DNA from: an uncultured Bacteroidales bacterium
Lineage (GTDB): Bacteria > Bacteroidota > Bacteroidia > Bacteroidales > Marinilabiliaceae
DNA length: 32,973 nucleotides
Direction: 5' to 3'
Assembly (NCBI GenBank): GCA_934699135.1
Contig: CAKUVM010000017.1
Coordinates: 1-32,973 of the forward strand
A program made the translations under genes and the position numbers. Shown piece after piece: positions 1 through 7,323 of this stretch. Position 1 is the stretch's first letter. Every line of letters starts with the position of its first letter. The notes under the pieces are model-generated. The model ran no database searches. It saw nothing but the letters and a program-made list of their open reading frames with translations, and was not told where the DNA came from.

Positions 1-1301
1 CAATACTTCTCTATGAGGGCGCGGCGAAAGTAGTGGTAGAGGATGCTCCGGTGGCTAAAGCCCTTGCTGGCCATGACCGCCGCGCCAATCTGGCACAAGC
101 CTACGCCATGCCCCCACCCCGCCCCACTAAGAGTGAACACCCCGTCTGACACGCTGACGGTGAACGCAGAGCTATACAGGTGCGTGGGGCTGAGAAGCCG
201 CCTTATTTCCAGCTCTTTGCCAATTATCACTTGGCCTCTCCGCCCCACCACGCGAAGCCTCAAGATGCGGCCCGACGGCCCGCGGCGCAAAGGCTCAAGG
301 GCCGTGACGACCCCAATGTCGTGGCCTCCCTTGCTGAGCATAAGCCGGCCGAGTTCCTCGCCCGTGGCGGTGACGGACCAGCGGAAAAAGTCGGTCGTCT
401 TCTGGTCGTAGTCGTTAAGGACCTGCCGGAGCGTGGCCGCGTCGCTGGTGTTGCAGAAGACGTCGGGCCGCGCCTCTATCCACTGGCGTGCGTTGGTCTC
501 TGCCGTGAGGTCTTGTGGCAATCCGCTCGGCGGCATTACGGCATCGGCGAAAGAGCGGAGATATGGGTGCTCGTCTTCCGCCCAACAGGTCTCGAAACGT
601 TCTGTCATGCCGCCACAGCACTTTGAGAAACGCGCGTCGCAGACCTCACCCTCATAGGTGAGCAGCAGCCCACGGGTGTCCTCCACGGCCTTGGCCACGC
701 GCGCGTTGCTGACGCGGGTGAGGCCCTGGTAGCGTTGGCAATGGTCATCGGCGCACACGTCGAAGAGTTTGTGATCTTCCCTGTCTCGCCACGTCAGCAC
801 CTCCGATGGCAAGGCATATTTCTGCTCCCCCAGAAACTTGCCCTTGCCCCACACTTGGGACATGAGCCAGCTGCGCGAGGTGATGGCGTGAGCCTTGAGG
901 AGCTCAAGGTCAGACGTGGCGCTCATCTCGGACGATATGACGGACGTGAGGTAGGCCTCCACGCCAATCACGTTGACGGCCCACACCTCGTCACCCTCAA
1001 CGGCGAAGCGCAACGCCCCGCCGAAAGTCTGCCTCTCGCGCCTGTCCCAATGGAAGCCTATGCCAATCTCCACATCGTGGATGTCAAATCGGCAACCATC
1101 ATCGACCGGCTCCAAGAGCCAACCGTCCGCCACTTCGCCACTCACCATGGCGTGGCCGCCGCGCGCCTCAACCACTAGCCGACCGGTGAGCTGCCCCGCA
1201 GCGACGGCACGGCGGACATAGGCCCCTCTAAGATCAATGACGACACGCGGGGAGCGGACAATGCCGACACTCACTTTCGGCTCTTTTGCCATCTGTGCCA
1301 T
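1..1301 (-). CDS. SpoIID/LytB domain protein (partial, C-terminal end outside window)
   Basis: The frame is open from an ATG ending at 1301 (MAQMAKEPKVSVG) to the window edge, about 433 residues; a second in-frame ATG ends at 1292. Near the left edge it encodes the hallmark GWGHGVGLCQIGAAVMASKG, the conserved end of SpoIID/LytB domains, and the middle reads VNVIGVEAYLTSVISSEM, also typical of the family. SpoIID of sporulating Firmicutes is a peptidoglycan lytic transglycosylase; the role of the Bacteroidota homologues is unclear to me. No signal peptide is visible at this start, which is odd for a wall enzyme. It is the last visible gene of a minus-strand operon, 25 nt after the DUF4922 gene. 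Family assignment is firm; function is inferred. Confidence 0.85.
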   Translation of the reverse strand, partial: MAQMAKEPKVSVGIVRSPRVVIDLRGAYVRRAVAAGQLTGRLVVEARGGHAMVSGEVADGWLLEPVDDGCRFDIHDVEIGIGFHWDRRERQTFGGALRFAVEGDEVWAVNVIGVEAYLTSVISSEMSATSDLELLKAHAITSRSWLMSQVWGKGKFLGEQKYALPSEVLTWRDREDHKLFDVCADDHCQRYQGLTRVSNARVAKAVEDTRGLLLTYEGEVCDARFSKCCGGMTERFETCWAEDEHPYLRSFADAVMPPSGLPQDLTAETNARQWIEARPDVFCNTSDAATLRQVLNDYDQKTTDFFRWSVTATGEELGRLMLSKGGHDIGVVTALEPLRRGPSGRILRLRVVGRRGQVIIGKELEIRRLLSPTHLYSSAFTVSVSDGVFTLSGAGWGHGVGLCQIGAAVMASKGFSHRSILYHYFRRALIEKY

Positions 1302-1326
1302 GTTTTTGCAACTTATTTCATAATCT

Positions 1327-2217
1327 TCAGCTTTCCCGACGCAATTCGGAGTCTGACGCATAACACACCTGCCTCAAGATGTCTTCGGCATCGGCCGCCG
1401 TCATCTTCTCAAAATCTTCACGCCTGGGCAAGACGAAAAATCCCGCCACCTCCACAGCCGCCGGACTCACCAAGATCTTCTCTTCGCCATCGGCAAAAAA
1501 CTGCCACGGGCGGAAGAGACGGCGCGGGACGACCACCATATCCACCGCCCGCGCCCCCGGCCGGGCTTGCGCCAGCACGTTGACCATATCCGCCCTGAGG
1601 CCGCGCAAAACGAAAAGCCTATCAAAGAGCAGCTCGGCGGTCTCGGGCCTCATGGCCTCGATACGGTAGGCCAATCGGCCAGAGCCTTCAGATATTATGG
1701 CGCGCCCGCCATCGACCTCTTCCAACAAATTCCCTTTGTCTCTCAACACGGCACTGACAAACGGCGGATGGGCGAAAAGGCCGGACGCGGCCTGAAAGTG
1801 CGCATGGTCGGGCGCTGAGGCCCCGCACTGCGCCCCATTGAAGAAGACGGTGTAGGACGGCAGTTCCTGTGCCAGGGCGAAAAGGTCGGCCATGCGTCCT
1901 TGCGGCGTCTGGGGCGTGTGTGTGGTGGATACTATGGTGAGGTGGTGACGGAAAATGGGGAACGGGTTGACCAAGACGTCATGGTCTCGCCAAGGCAAGG
2001 CCCGCTGCTCCGGAGGCCTGTTGGCGCGGCACAGGAAGCACGGGCGCCGGCGCACGGACTCAACGTCTACGGCAGCGGCCGTGGAGCGCACGCGGGCGGG
2101 ATTGAACATGAGCGTGACGCCCTCCAGCTTGCGCATGGCCACATCTTGGAGGGCCTCATGGTTCCGCCTGGCCATGGGCCAGAGAAGCAGGTCGTCAAAG
2201 AGGGGCTGAACGTCCAT
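1327..2217 (-). CDS. DUF4922 protein, GalT/HIT-like nucleotidylyltransferase or phosphorylase
   Basis: The 296-aa protein has a CxxC pair (C60-FL-C63) and an HxHxQ motif (H138-A-H140-F-Q142, in the context CGASAPDHAHFQA). Both are marks of the galactose-1-phosphate uridylyltransferase / GDP-sugar phosphorylase branch of the HIT superfamily, where the second His is the nucleophile that carries the nucleotidyl group. I recognise the whole as the Bacteroidota family DUF4922. A role in transferring or phosphorolysing a nucleotide sugar is inferred; the substrate is unknown. It lies 8 nt downstream of a glycosyltransferase and 25 nt upstream of the SpoIID gene, so the three are probably co-transcribed and may act in one envelope glycan pathway. 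The ATG start is the natural one given the spacing. Confidence 0.8.
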   Translation of the reverse strand: MDVQPLFDDLLLWPMARRNHEALQDVAMRKLEGVTLMFNPARVRSTAAAVDVESVRRRPCFLCRANRPPEQRALPWRDHDVLVNPFPIFRHHLTIVSTTHTPQTPQGRMADLFALAQELPSYTVFFNGAQCGASAPDHAHFQAASGLFAHPPFVSAVLRDKGNLLEEVDGGRAIISEGSGRLAYRIEAMRPETAELLFDRLFVLRGLRADMVNVLAQARPGARAVDMVVVPRRLFRPWQFFADGEEKILVSPAAVEVAGFFVLPRREDFEKMTAADAEDILRQVCYASDSELRRES

Positions 2218-2225
2218 AGGCCATC

Positions 2226-3599
2226 TTACTTCTTCTTATTCAAGGCTATGCGCGCCTCAATCTCATCAGAGCGCAGCTTGTCTTTATAGGCGTCGTGCGC
2301 GGCTTGCGCCATTGGCGTGAGGCCGGCGTCGGAATTGCCACCCCACCGGCGGCAAAGGTATAGCACGCTGAAGACGCGGCCGACCAAATATCGTCTTGTG
2401 GCGGCGAGCACGGCGGCGTAGTCCTCGCCATAGCTCACGTTTGGGAACGGGTGCTTGCGAAGCCAGTCCGTGGCAAAAGCGCGTGGCGCGCCCATCCCGT
2501 TGACGCGCAATATGTTGTTAGCCCCATTGGCATCGGTCCACTCGCGGTGGTCAATCACGCCGGGCGGAATCTCCTCAAGGTTGAAGTCCACCAACCTATA
2601 GGCTCCCACGACCAAGGCGTAGGGACGCTCGGCGAACTTGTCTATGATGGTCTGCAAGGCGTTGTCTGACGCGTAGAGGTCATCGCTATCCAACTGCACG
2701 GCATATTTGCCACACTCGGCGGACTGCACGGCGGCGTTCCAGCAGCCGCCTATGCCCAAGCCAGTCTCCTGCGGCATGATGTGCACCACTTGATCGGACT
2801 CTCGCGCCAAGGCCGCCACCACGTCTGACGTGCCATCGTCACTATGGTTATCGACCACAATGACGTTGAAGTCGAATGAGGCGCGCTGCCCGAGCGCGGA
2901 GCGTATGGCGTCGGCCACCGTCTTGACCCTGTTGCGCACGGGGATGACCACCGACGCGCGCCTTTGGAAAGTGGAGTGAGACTTGCACTCAATCCTGCCA
3001 TCAACCCCCACATAGGCCCCTATGGAGCGCAGATGGGCCGTGCACACTTGCTCAAGCTCTTTCTGCACCGCGGCGTTGCGCGGGTCAACATAGTCAAACT
3101 GCCTCTCGCCGCTGTCGCGGTCGTCAGCATTGGAGATGAAACCGACCGGCACGCCCGTATGATAAAACAGGCCGAGCCTCTGCAAACCGAGCGTGAGGGC
3201 GTAGAAAGCTGAGTGACGCCACTCCTCGCTAGCGTCGGCAAGAGCCTTGACGGCATCGGCTCGGCGCATGACGAGGAGCGGGCCAAAGTCAAAAGAGTCG
3301 CGCACCACGTGAGCCTCCGCGTCGTTGAGCTGGCGCAGCTCCTCGGAACCTCCGTCATCGACAACATAGTCGGCAAATACCATGACGGCCTCTTGCCCCT
3401 CAAGGCAGTCCACCATAAAACTCACGCTCCCCGCCAGCGCGCTGAATGGCCTGACGCACGGCGAAAGGGCGACAACGTCAGACGCTGATTGACGCAAGGC
3501 ATCGGCCATGCCCTTGACGCTGAATATGTCGGGGCGGACGGTCACCTTGACACCCTCGGCATCGATGGCGCGGGGGGCTATAATCTCCACTTCCTCCAT
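2226..3599 (-). CDS. Glycosyltransferase family 2 with an N-terminal GT-like half
   Basis: This is a 457-aa protein. Residues about 215–420 form a GT2 domain: ASVVIPVRNRVKTVADAI at the start, VIVVDNHSDDGTSD for nucleotide-sugar binding, and the metal-binding DSDD at 304–307. Residues 1–214 look like a second, degenerate GT-A-like half (FADYVVDDGG, then FDFGPLLVMRRADAVK) without an obvious DxD, so it may be a tandem fusion. The protein should transfer a sugar from a nucleotide donor to an unknown acceptor. No membrane segment or signal peptide is seen, so it is probably cytoplasmic or membrane-peripheral. It follows the nitroreductase gene by 5 nt and precedes DUF4922 by 8 nt, so it is within the same operon. 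Confidence 0.85.
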   Translation of the reverse strand: MEEVEIIAPRAIDAEGVKVTVRPDIFSVKGMADALRQSASDVVALSPCVRPFSALAGSVSFMVDCLEGQEAVMVFADYVVDDGGSEELRQLNDAEAHVVRDSFDFGPLLVMRRADAVKALADASEEWRHSAFYALTLGLQRLGLFYHTGVPVGFISNADDRDSGERQFDYVDPRNAAVQKELEQVCTAHLRSIGAYVGVDGRIECKSHSTFQRRASVVIPVRNRVKTVADAIRSALGQRASFDFNVIVVDNHSDDGTSDVVAALARESDQVVHIMPQETGLGIGGCWNAAVQSAECGKYAVQLDSDDLYASDNALQTIIDKFAERPYALVVGAYRLVDFNLEEIPPGVIDHREWTDANGANNILRVNGMGAPRAFATDWLRKHPFPNVSYGEDYAAVLAATRRYLVGRVFSVLYLCRRWGGNSDAGLTPMAQAAHDAYKDKLRSDEIEARIALNKKK

Positions 3600-3604
3600 A
3601 ATGT

Positions 3605-4351
3605 CTATTTCAAGAAACCTTGCTTACGGGCCACGTCCATCAACTTTTGGCTGAAAGCCTCACTGTTGGCCCGCGGGTATCGCACCTCGGCGAACACCTG
3701 AGCCAGGTTGTCCTTGGCGTTCTCCTCCACAAACTTGCGGTTGGCCGGCAGAGCCTCCTTCTCGGCATAGAGCCTCTCGATGTCGGCCTCAGAGAAGTCA
3801 TGATACGTCTCTCGGTGCGCCACGGCCTCGGCAGGCAGGCGCTCCGTGAGGCCTGGATCCTCGGCAGGGTAGCCTATGGTGACTGTGGTGACGGGCATCA
3901 CGCCCCGCGGCAAGCCCAAGGCTTCTATTATGACGTCAGGGTTATATGTGGTGGTGCCAAGGAAGCAGACACCCAGCCCAGCCTCCTCGGCCGCCAAGGC
4001 CATGCACTGGGCTGCTATGGTGGCATCGATGGTGGCCGTGAGGAGGGTCTCCATATTATCGAACCCAGCGTCGGCGTGGCGGGCGGCGCACCATTTGTTC
4101 ATCCTGTTGATGTCGGCGCACGCCGTGGCCACGAGTGGCGCGGACATGACCATGGGCTGGTTGAAATGCGCCGGGGCGAGTTTGGCCTTAATGGCGGGAT
4201 CTTGAGTCAGTATGATGCTGTATAGCTGCATATTGCCCGTGTTGGAACCGCGGATGGCGGCCTCGACAATTTTGTCTATTACATCTTGGGCTATGGGGCG
4301 AGCCTCATACTTGCGGATGCTACGATGTGAGAAGAGAGAGTTGAACGACAT
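3605..4351 (-). CDS. Nitroreductase family FMN oxidoreductase
   Basis: The 248-aa product begins FNSLFSHRSIRKYEARPI, the FMN-phosphate-binding RSxRxY motif of the NfsA/NfsB-type nitroreductase superfamily. It continues with IRGSNTGNMQ and the second FMN-contact region EEAGLGVCFLG. Length and motif order fit a complete oxygen-insensitive NAD(P)H:FMN oxidoreductase. The physiological substrate cannot be told from sequence. It sits between the prenyltransferase (18 nt upstream) and the glycosyltransferase (5 nt downstream) on the same strand, so it is likely part of the KdsC–UbiA operon, though a direct metabolic link is not evident. Confidence 0.87.
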   Translation of the reverse strand: MSFNSLFSHRSIRKYEARPIAQDVIDKIVEAAIRGSNTGNMQLYSIILTQDPAIKAKLAPAHFNQPMVMSAPLVATACADINRMNKWCAARHADAGFDNMETLLTATIDATIAAQCMALAAEEAGLGVCFLGTTTYNPDVIIEALGLPRGVMPVTTVTIGYPAEDPGLTERLPAEAVAHRETYHDFSEADIERLYAEKEALPANRKFVEENAKDNLAQVFAEVRYPRANSEAFSQKLMDVARKQGFLK

Positions 4352-4369
4352 TGGTGCAAAAGTTTTGGT

Positions 4370-5296
4370 TCAAAGTAACAATATGGACGCCACCCCGGCC
4401 ATCATGATGAGCTTGCTCACGACCGACGCCGCATGGAAAGCCGCGGGCGAACCCGCCCTCCAGACCATGACGCACAAGACCAGGCTGGGCGCGATGAGCG
4501 CGAGAGCCACATAGGCCGAGAGCTGGCAAAGACCAAGATGCGCCACGACCACAACAAGCATGGCGCACATGAAAAACTCAATGAGCAGAGCCACGGCCTT
4601 AGCATAGTGGCTGCCAAGTTCCACGGCCAGGGTGTGACAGCCCGACGACCTGTCGCCATCGGCATCCTCCATGTCTTTTATCACCTCGCGGCCCAGATTG
4701 CTCAAAAAAGCGAAGATGCAATAGGCGCACACCTCATACCACAGTGTGGAGAGCGCGCCACTGCCCGTGTCCGGGCCGCCAGGCTGGCGGTCCAGGGCGG
4801 CATAGTCCGCCGAGACCACAATATAGCCCGTCAGGCCCACGAGCAACGCCACGAGGATGTTGCCGACCAGGATCTGACGCTTGAAATGAGTGGAATAGAA
4901 CCACAGCAGCACGGGGACGCTCACAAAGAGGAGCATAAAAGCCGCTCGCCGCAAGACAAAAGAGACATATATGCCGGCGAAGACCCCCACAAGGGACAGC
5001 AGCACATGGGCAAGCAGCGCGGAACGTCGGTCCACCTCACCCCCCACCACGACACGGCCCGGACGGTTGACGCGGTCGGCGGCAATGTCAAAATAGTCAT
5101 TTATGGCGTTGCCTCCCGCGGCTATGAGCACCGTGGCCGCGACAAGCATGGCGAAAAGAGGGCCACGCAGCCACCCTTCCGCGCCCATAGCCTCTAGGCG
5201 CGGCACGATAAGCCCATATTGCAAAAGCGTTTGAAACGCAATGATGGCCAACAGGTTGGGAAGCCTGACCAGCCGAGCCACGCTGCCAATGCTCAT
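4370..5296 (-). CDS. UbiA-family prenyltransferase
   Basis: A 308-aa, strongly hydrophobic protein with about eight to nine membrane segments. It carries both Asp-rich motifs of the UbiA superfamily: NDYFDIAAD (N66–D74) and DMEDADGD (D208–D215), which bind Mg-diphosphate of the prenyl donor. In Bacteroidota, homologues beside KdsC are often named geranylgeranylglycerol-phosphate geranylgeranyltransferase-like; the acceptor here is not determinable. The gene starts 31 nt after the KdsC-like gene and ends 18 nt before the nitroreductase, consistent with one operon. It acts in the inner membrane. Residues about 170–180 form a Gly/Pro-rich loop between membrane segments. Confidence 0.87.
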   Translation of the reverse strand: MSIGSVARLVRLPNLLAIIAFQTLLQYGLIVPRLEAMGAEGWLRGPLFAMLVAATVLIAAGGNAINDYFDIAADRVNRPGRVVVGGEVDRRSALLAHVLLSLVGVFAGIYVSFVLRRAAFMLLFVSVPVLLWFYSTHFKRQILVGNILVALLVGLTGYIVVSADYAALDRQPGGPDTGSGALSTLWYEVCAYCIFAFLSNLGREVIKDMEDADGDRSSGCHTLAVELGSHYAKAVALLIEFFMCAMLVVVVAHLGLCQLSAYVALALIAPSLVLCVMVWRAGSPAAFHAASVVSKLIMMAGVASILLL

Positions 5297-5327
5297 CTTC
5301 CTCGTCTCTTATCCACATTCACAGAGC

Positions 5328-5846
5328 CTACCAGGAGTGGTCATTGCCCCACAGCCCCTGAGAGCGCAGCACCTGCTCCACAACGTCGCGCACGCAGCAC
5401 TCGCCGCCCTTGAAAGGCGAGATGTATCGGCACACTTGCTTGACGTCGACGCAAGCGTCGATGGGGCACACGGCGACCCCCGCCACCTTGAGCAGCGGCA
5501 AGTCCGGGATGTCATCGCCCATATACATTATCTCGCTGTCAGACAGTCCGTTTTTGGACCTCCAGTCTTGGTAGGCGCCCATCTTGGTAGACTGACCCAT
5601 ATATATGTCCGTGATGCCCAGCCCCTCATAGCGTCGGCGCACGGCCTGACTGTCACCGCCCGTGATTATGGCAATCTTGAAGCCAAGCTTCACGGCCAAT
5701 TGGAGGGCGTAGCCGTCTTTGATGTTGGCGGTGCGCATGGGCACCCCCTCGGCCGACATGGGCACAAGCTGCGTGGAAAGGACTCCGTCCACATCGAACG
5801 CGAAAGCCCTGATGCCGGGCAGCAGCTCCTTAAAATTCTTCTCCAT
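5328..5846 (-). CDS. kdsC: 3-deoxy-D-manno-octulosonate 8-phosphate phosphatase (KdsC-like HAD)
   Basis: The 172-aa protein has the compact, capless HAD fold of the KdsC/YrbI family. The catalytic Asp pair is FDVDG (D18, D20), followed by IKDGYALQLAVKLGF and IITGGDS, and the metal-binding MGDDIPDLP. KdsC removes phosphate from KDO-8-P in the cytoplasm to give KDO for the LPS inner core. The size equals the usual single-domain enzyme. It is the first gene of the operon running down to the SpoIID gene. The 160 bp upstream hold a long G+C-rich hairpin but no promoter I can identify, so read-through from DUF2023 is possible. Confidence 0.9.
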   Translation of the reverse strand: MEKNFKELLPGIRAFAFDVDGVLSTQLVPMSAEGVPMRTANIKDGYALQLAVKLGFKIAIITGGDSQAVRRRYEGLGITDIYMGQSTKMGAYQDWRSKNGLSDSEIMYMGDDIPDLPLLKVAGVAVCPIDACVDVKQVCRYISPFKGGECCVRDVVEQVLRSQGLWGNDHSW

Positions 5847-5938
5847 CGTGTCTGTTTGTCAGCGAAGATAACTCTTTTTCTCCTTTTTGCGAGGCCCCCG
5901 GAGCGGCACATCGCGCACCGGCCGGAGCTGCAAGCCGA

Positions 5939-5980
5939 CCGCCCCCGCCAAGCCGCACTGAGGCGGCCCGGCGGGGGCGG
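5939..5980. terminator. Long G+C-rich hairpin between DUF2023 and kdsC
   Basis: An 11-bp perfect outer stem pairs 5939–5949 with 5970–5980 (CCGCCCCCGCC with its complement). An inner stem GCCGC/GCGGC (5952–5956 with 5963–5967) closes a short loop. Neither strand has a U-run after the stem, so it is not a classical intrinsic terminator. It could be an attenuator, an mRNA 3'-end stabiliser for fldA–DUF2023, or a transcription roadblock ahead of kdsC. Confidence 0.5.
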
Positions 5981-6008
5981 GGTTCATCTCTACTCAAGAA
6001 AACAAGCG

Positions 6009-6353
6009 TCAGCTGGCCGCGCCCCTGCGGCTGCAATATCTCTCGCACTGGAGGCAGATGTCATAGCCGAGCAGGGCGCCAAGGATAAAATCCTCCTCGG
6101 GCGTAAGGTCATAGAGCGGGCGGGAGACGAACGGACTCACGGCCTTGACGCACTGTGGGCGGCCGAAATAGATGTTGACATTGCAGTCGCCAACATCTTG
6201 CACCAAGTGGTCTATGCCCAGCCGCGAGAGCCTCTCCACGGCCTGCGCGGCAAGCTCCTTGCGGATGGTGAAAAGGATAAGGTTTCTCACGCCTTTCTGA
6301 TACTCATAGATATGGTTGCTGAGAACCATGTGAGCCGCCGCCTCGTTTGCCAT
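6009..6353 (-). CDS. DUF2023 family protein, partner of flavodoxin
   Basis: This 114-aa protein matches the small family DUF2023, which I know as a common neighbour of flavodoxin genes in anaerobes. The C-terminus carries a cysteine cluster C100-xx-C103-xxx-C107 (ICLQCERYC), and two more cysteines lie at 57 and 68, so metal or Fe-S binding is possible. It follows the flavodoxin gene by 46 nt on the same strand and is probably expressed from the fldA promoter. No signal peptide or membrane segment is visible. A role in flavodoxin function or delivery is inferred only from the pairing. Confidence 0.8.
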   Translation of the reverse strand: MANEAAAHMVLSNHIYEYQKGVRNLILFTIRKELAAQAVERLSRLGIDHLVQDVGDCNVNIYFGRPQCVKAVSPFVSRPLYDLTPEEDFILGALLGYDICLQCERYCSRRGAAS

Positions 6354-6399
6354 TTCTCTAGCCTCCTAGCCCATTTAAAGTGTGCCGCCCGTGGGTTGG

Positions 6400-6888
6400 C
6401 TATAGGGCCAAGGACTTGACCCACGCGGCAATGCGCCCGTCGGTCTTGTCACTCTCGTTCATCTCGTCTATGGCCAAGCCCACGAACTCCCCGCCATCGG
6501 CCGAGGCGGAGCTGTCGAACGTGTAGCCGTCTGTCGAGACCTTGCCTATGAGCTGCGCGCCGGCATCGACAGCCGCTTTGGCAATGATGGACATGGCGTC
6601 ACAAAACGTGTCGGAATAAGAGGCGGAGTCCCCGCATCCGAAGACGGCCACCTTTTTGCCCTTGAGATTGGCAGCCTTGAGCTTCTCCACGCCATCGTAC
6701 CAATCATCTTGCAGCTCGCCGCAGCCCCACGTGGAGGATCCCAGCACTAGGACGTCGTTCGCGGCAATGACATCGGCCGTGAGGTTGGAGACGGGAATAG
6801 CCTCCGCGCCAAGAGCCGAGGCTATGCGCCCGGCCACGTCTTCCGTGGTTCCGGTGGTGGAACCGTAGACAACTATAACTTTGCTCAT
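6400..6888 (-). CDS. fldA: Flavodoxin
   Basis: The 162-aa product starts KVIVVYGSTTGTTEDVA, the FMN phosphate-binding loop (T/S-x-T-G-x-T) of flavodoxins. The isoalloxazine-flanking loops follow at SSTWGCGELQDDW and FGCGDSASYSDTFCDA. The length is that of long-chain flavodoxins. It carries low-potential electrons in the cytoplasm, replacing or complementing ferredoxin. It is followed by DUF2023 and has its own upstream Bacteroidota-type promoter, so it heads the two-gene unit. On its upstream side the next gene is the CRISPR-Cas locus, so this is the left border of the accessory block. Confidence 0.93.
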   Translation of the reverse strand: MSKVIVVYGSTTGTTEDVAGRIASALGAEAIPVSNLTADVIAANDVLVLGSSTWGCGELQDDWYDGVEKLKAANLKGKKVAVFGCGDSASYSDTFCDAMSIIAKAAVDAGAQLIGKVSTDGYTFDSSASADGGEFVGLAIDEMNESDKTDGRIAAWVKSLAL

Positions 6889-6924
6889 AATGAGAAAAAT
6901 CTTGATTTGTTTGACTTACGGAAG

Positions 6925-6955
6925 CAAAGTTACGCCCATCGCTATTTAGACGCAA
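6925..6955 (-). promoter_or_regulatory. Predicted fldA promoter (Bacteroidota sigma type)
   Basis: On the minus strand, TTG (6955–6953) is followed by 20 nt and TAACTTTG (6932–6925), a perfect TAnnTTTG. The predicted transcript starts near 6921, giving an untranslated leader of about 32 nt before the fldA ATG at 6888. Confidence 0.75.
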
Positions 6956-7106
6956 TACAGCAAAGTGAGTAATTTAAATCATTCTAAAGAAACAATATTA
7001 AATTGTATAAGATATTATTACTCAGTGGCATAACAAAAGGTTCAGACGAACAATTCTTTTTATTAATACTCATAACAGATTACTCGCATCCCGAATTACT
7101 GGTACG
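6956..7106. other. A+T-rich spacer between fldA promoter and tracrRNA terminator
   Basis: About 150 bp of clearly A+T-rich sequence, unlike the neighbouring genes. I see no credible gene, hairpin or repeat in it. It probably marks the left junction of the CRISPR-Cas insertion in the core chromosome. Confidence 0.5.
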
Positions 7107-7136
7107 AAAAAAAGCGAGCCTCAGTCAGAAGCCCGC
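7107..7136 (-). terminator. Intrinsic terminator of tracrRNA
   Basis: A 9-bp stem pairs 7114–7122 with 7128–7136 around a 5-nt loop (7123–7127). On the minus strand it is followed at once by seven U residues (7113–7107). The last hairpin probably stays in the mature tracrRNA. Confidence 0.9.
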
Positions 7137-7218
7137 CTCTGTAGTTATCACCAGAGGGTCCCCCTCTAATGACTCACAACGGAATAATCCTTATTGTGAT
7201 TAGCTTTCACTTTTATGA
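7107..7218 (-). ncRNA. tracrRNA of the type II-C system
   Basis: Read on the minus strand, the RNA begins with an anti-repeat (7216 to 7193) that can pair with nucleotides 1–24 of the crRNA-sense repeat, with one mismatch and one G·U pair. Next comes a small nexus hairpin in AAGGATTATTCC (7192–7181), a style I recall from Bacteroidota tracrRNAs, then a 6-bp hairpin AGAGGG/CCCTCT (7167–7153). A 9-bp terminator stem (7136–7114) with two G·U pairs and a 5-nt loop ends in seven U (7113–7107). The predicted length is about 110 nt. It is divergent from cas9, and its pairing fixes the crRNA strand as minus across the array. The exact 5' end is inferred from the promoter. Confidence 0.9.
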
Positions 7219-7221
7219 CAG

Positions 7222-7251
7222 CGAATTTAGGGATAAAATCTGATCCCACAA
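7222..7251 (-). promoter_or_regulatory. Predicted tracrRNA promoter
   Basis: On the minus strand, TTG (7251–7249) is followed by exactly 19 nt and TAAATTCG (7229–7222), one mismatch from TAnnTTTG. Initiation about 4 nt downstream would fall near 7218, right at the first base of the anti-repeat. Confidence 0.7.
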
Positions 7252-7323
7252 GGAAAGTGTGAAAATATATTCATAAATTGCATTAACGAATAACTTTTCA
7301 CCATCAAAGAGTACAGCAAAACT

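Noticed and set aside
7003..7203. Small plus-strand open frame before cas9
   Set aside because: It runs through the tracrRNA gene on the opposite strand and has no protein-like features; RNA structure explains the sequence better.
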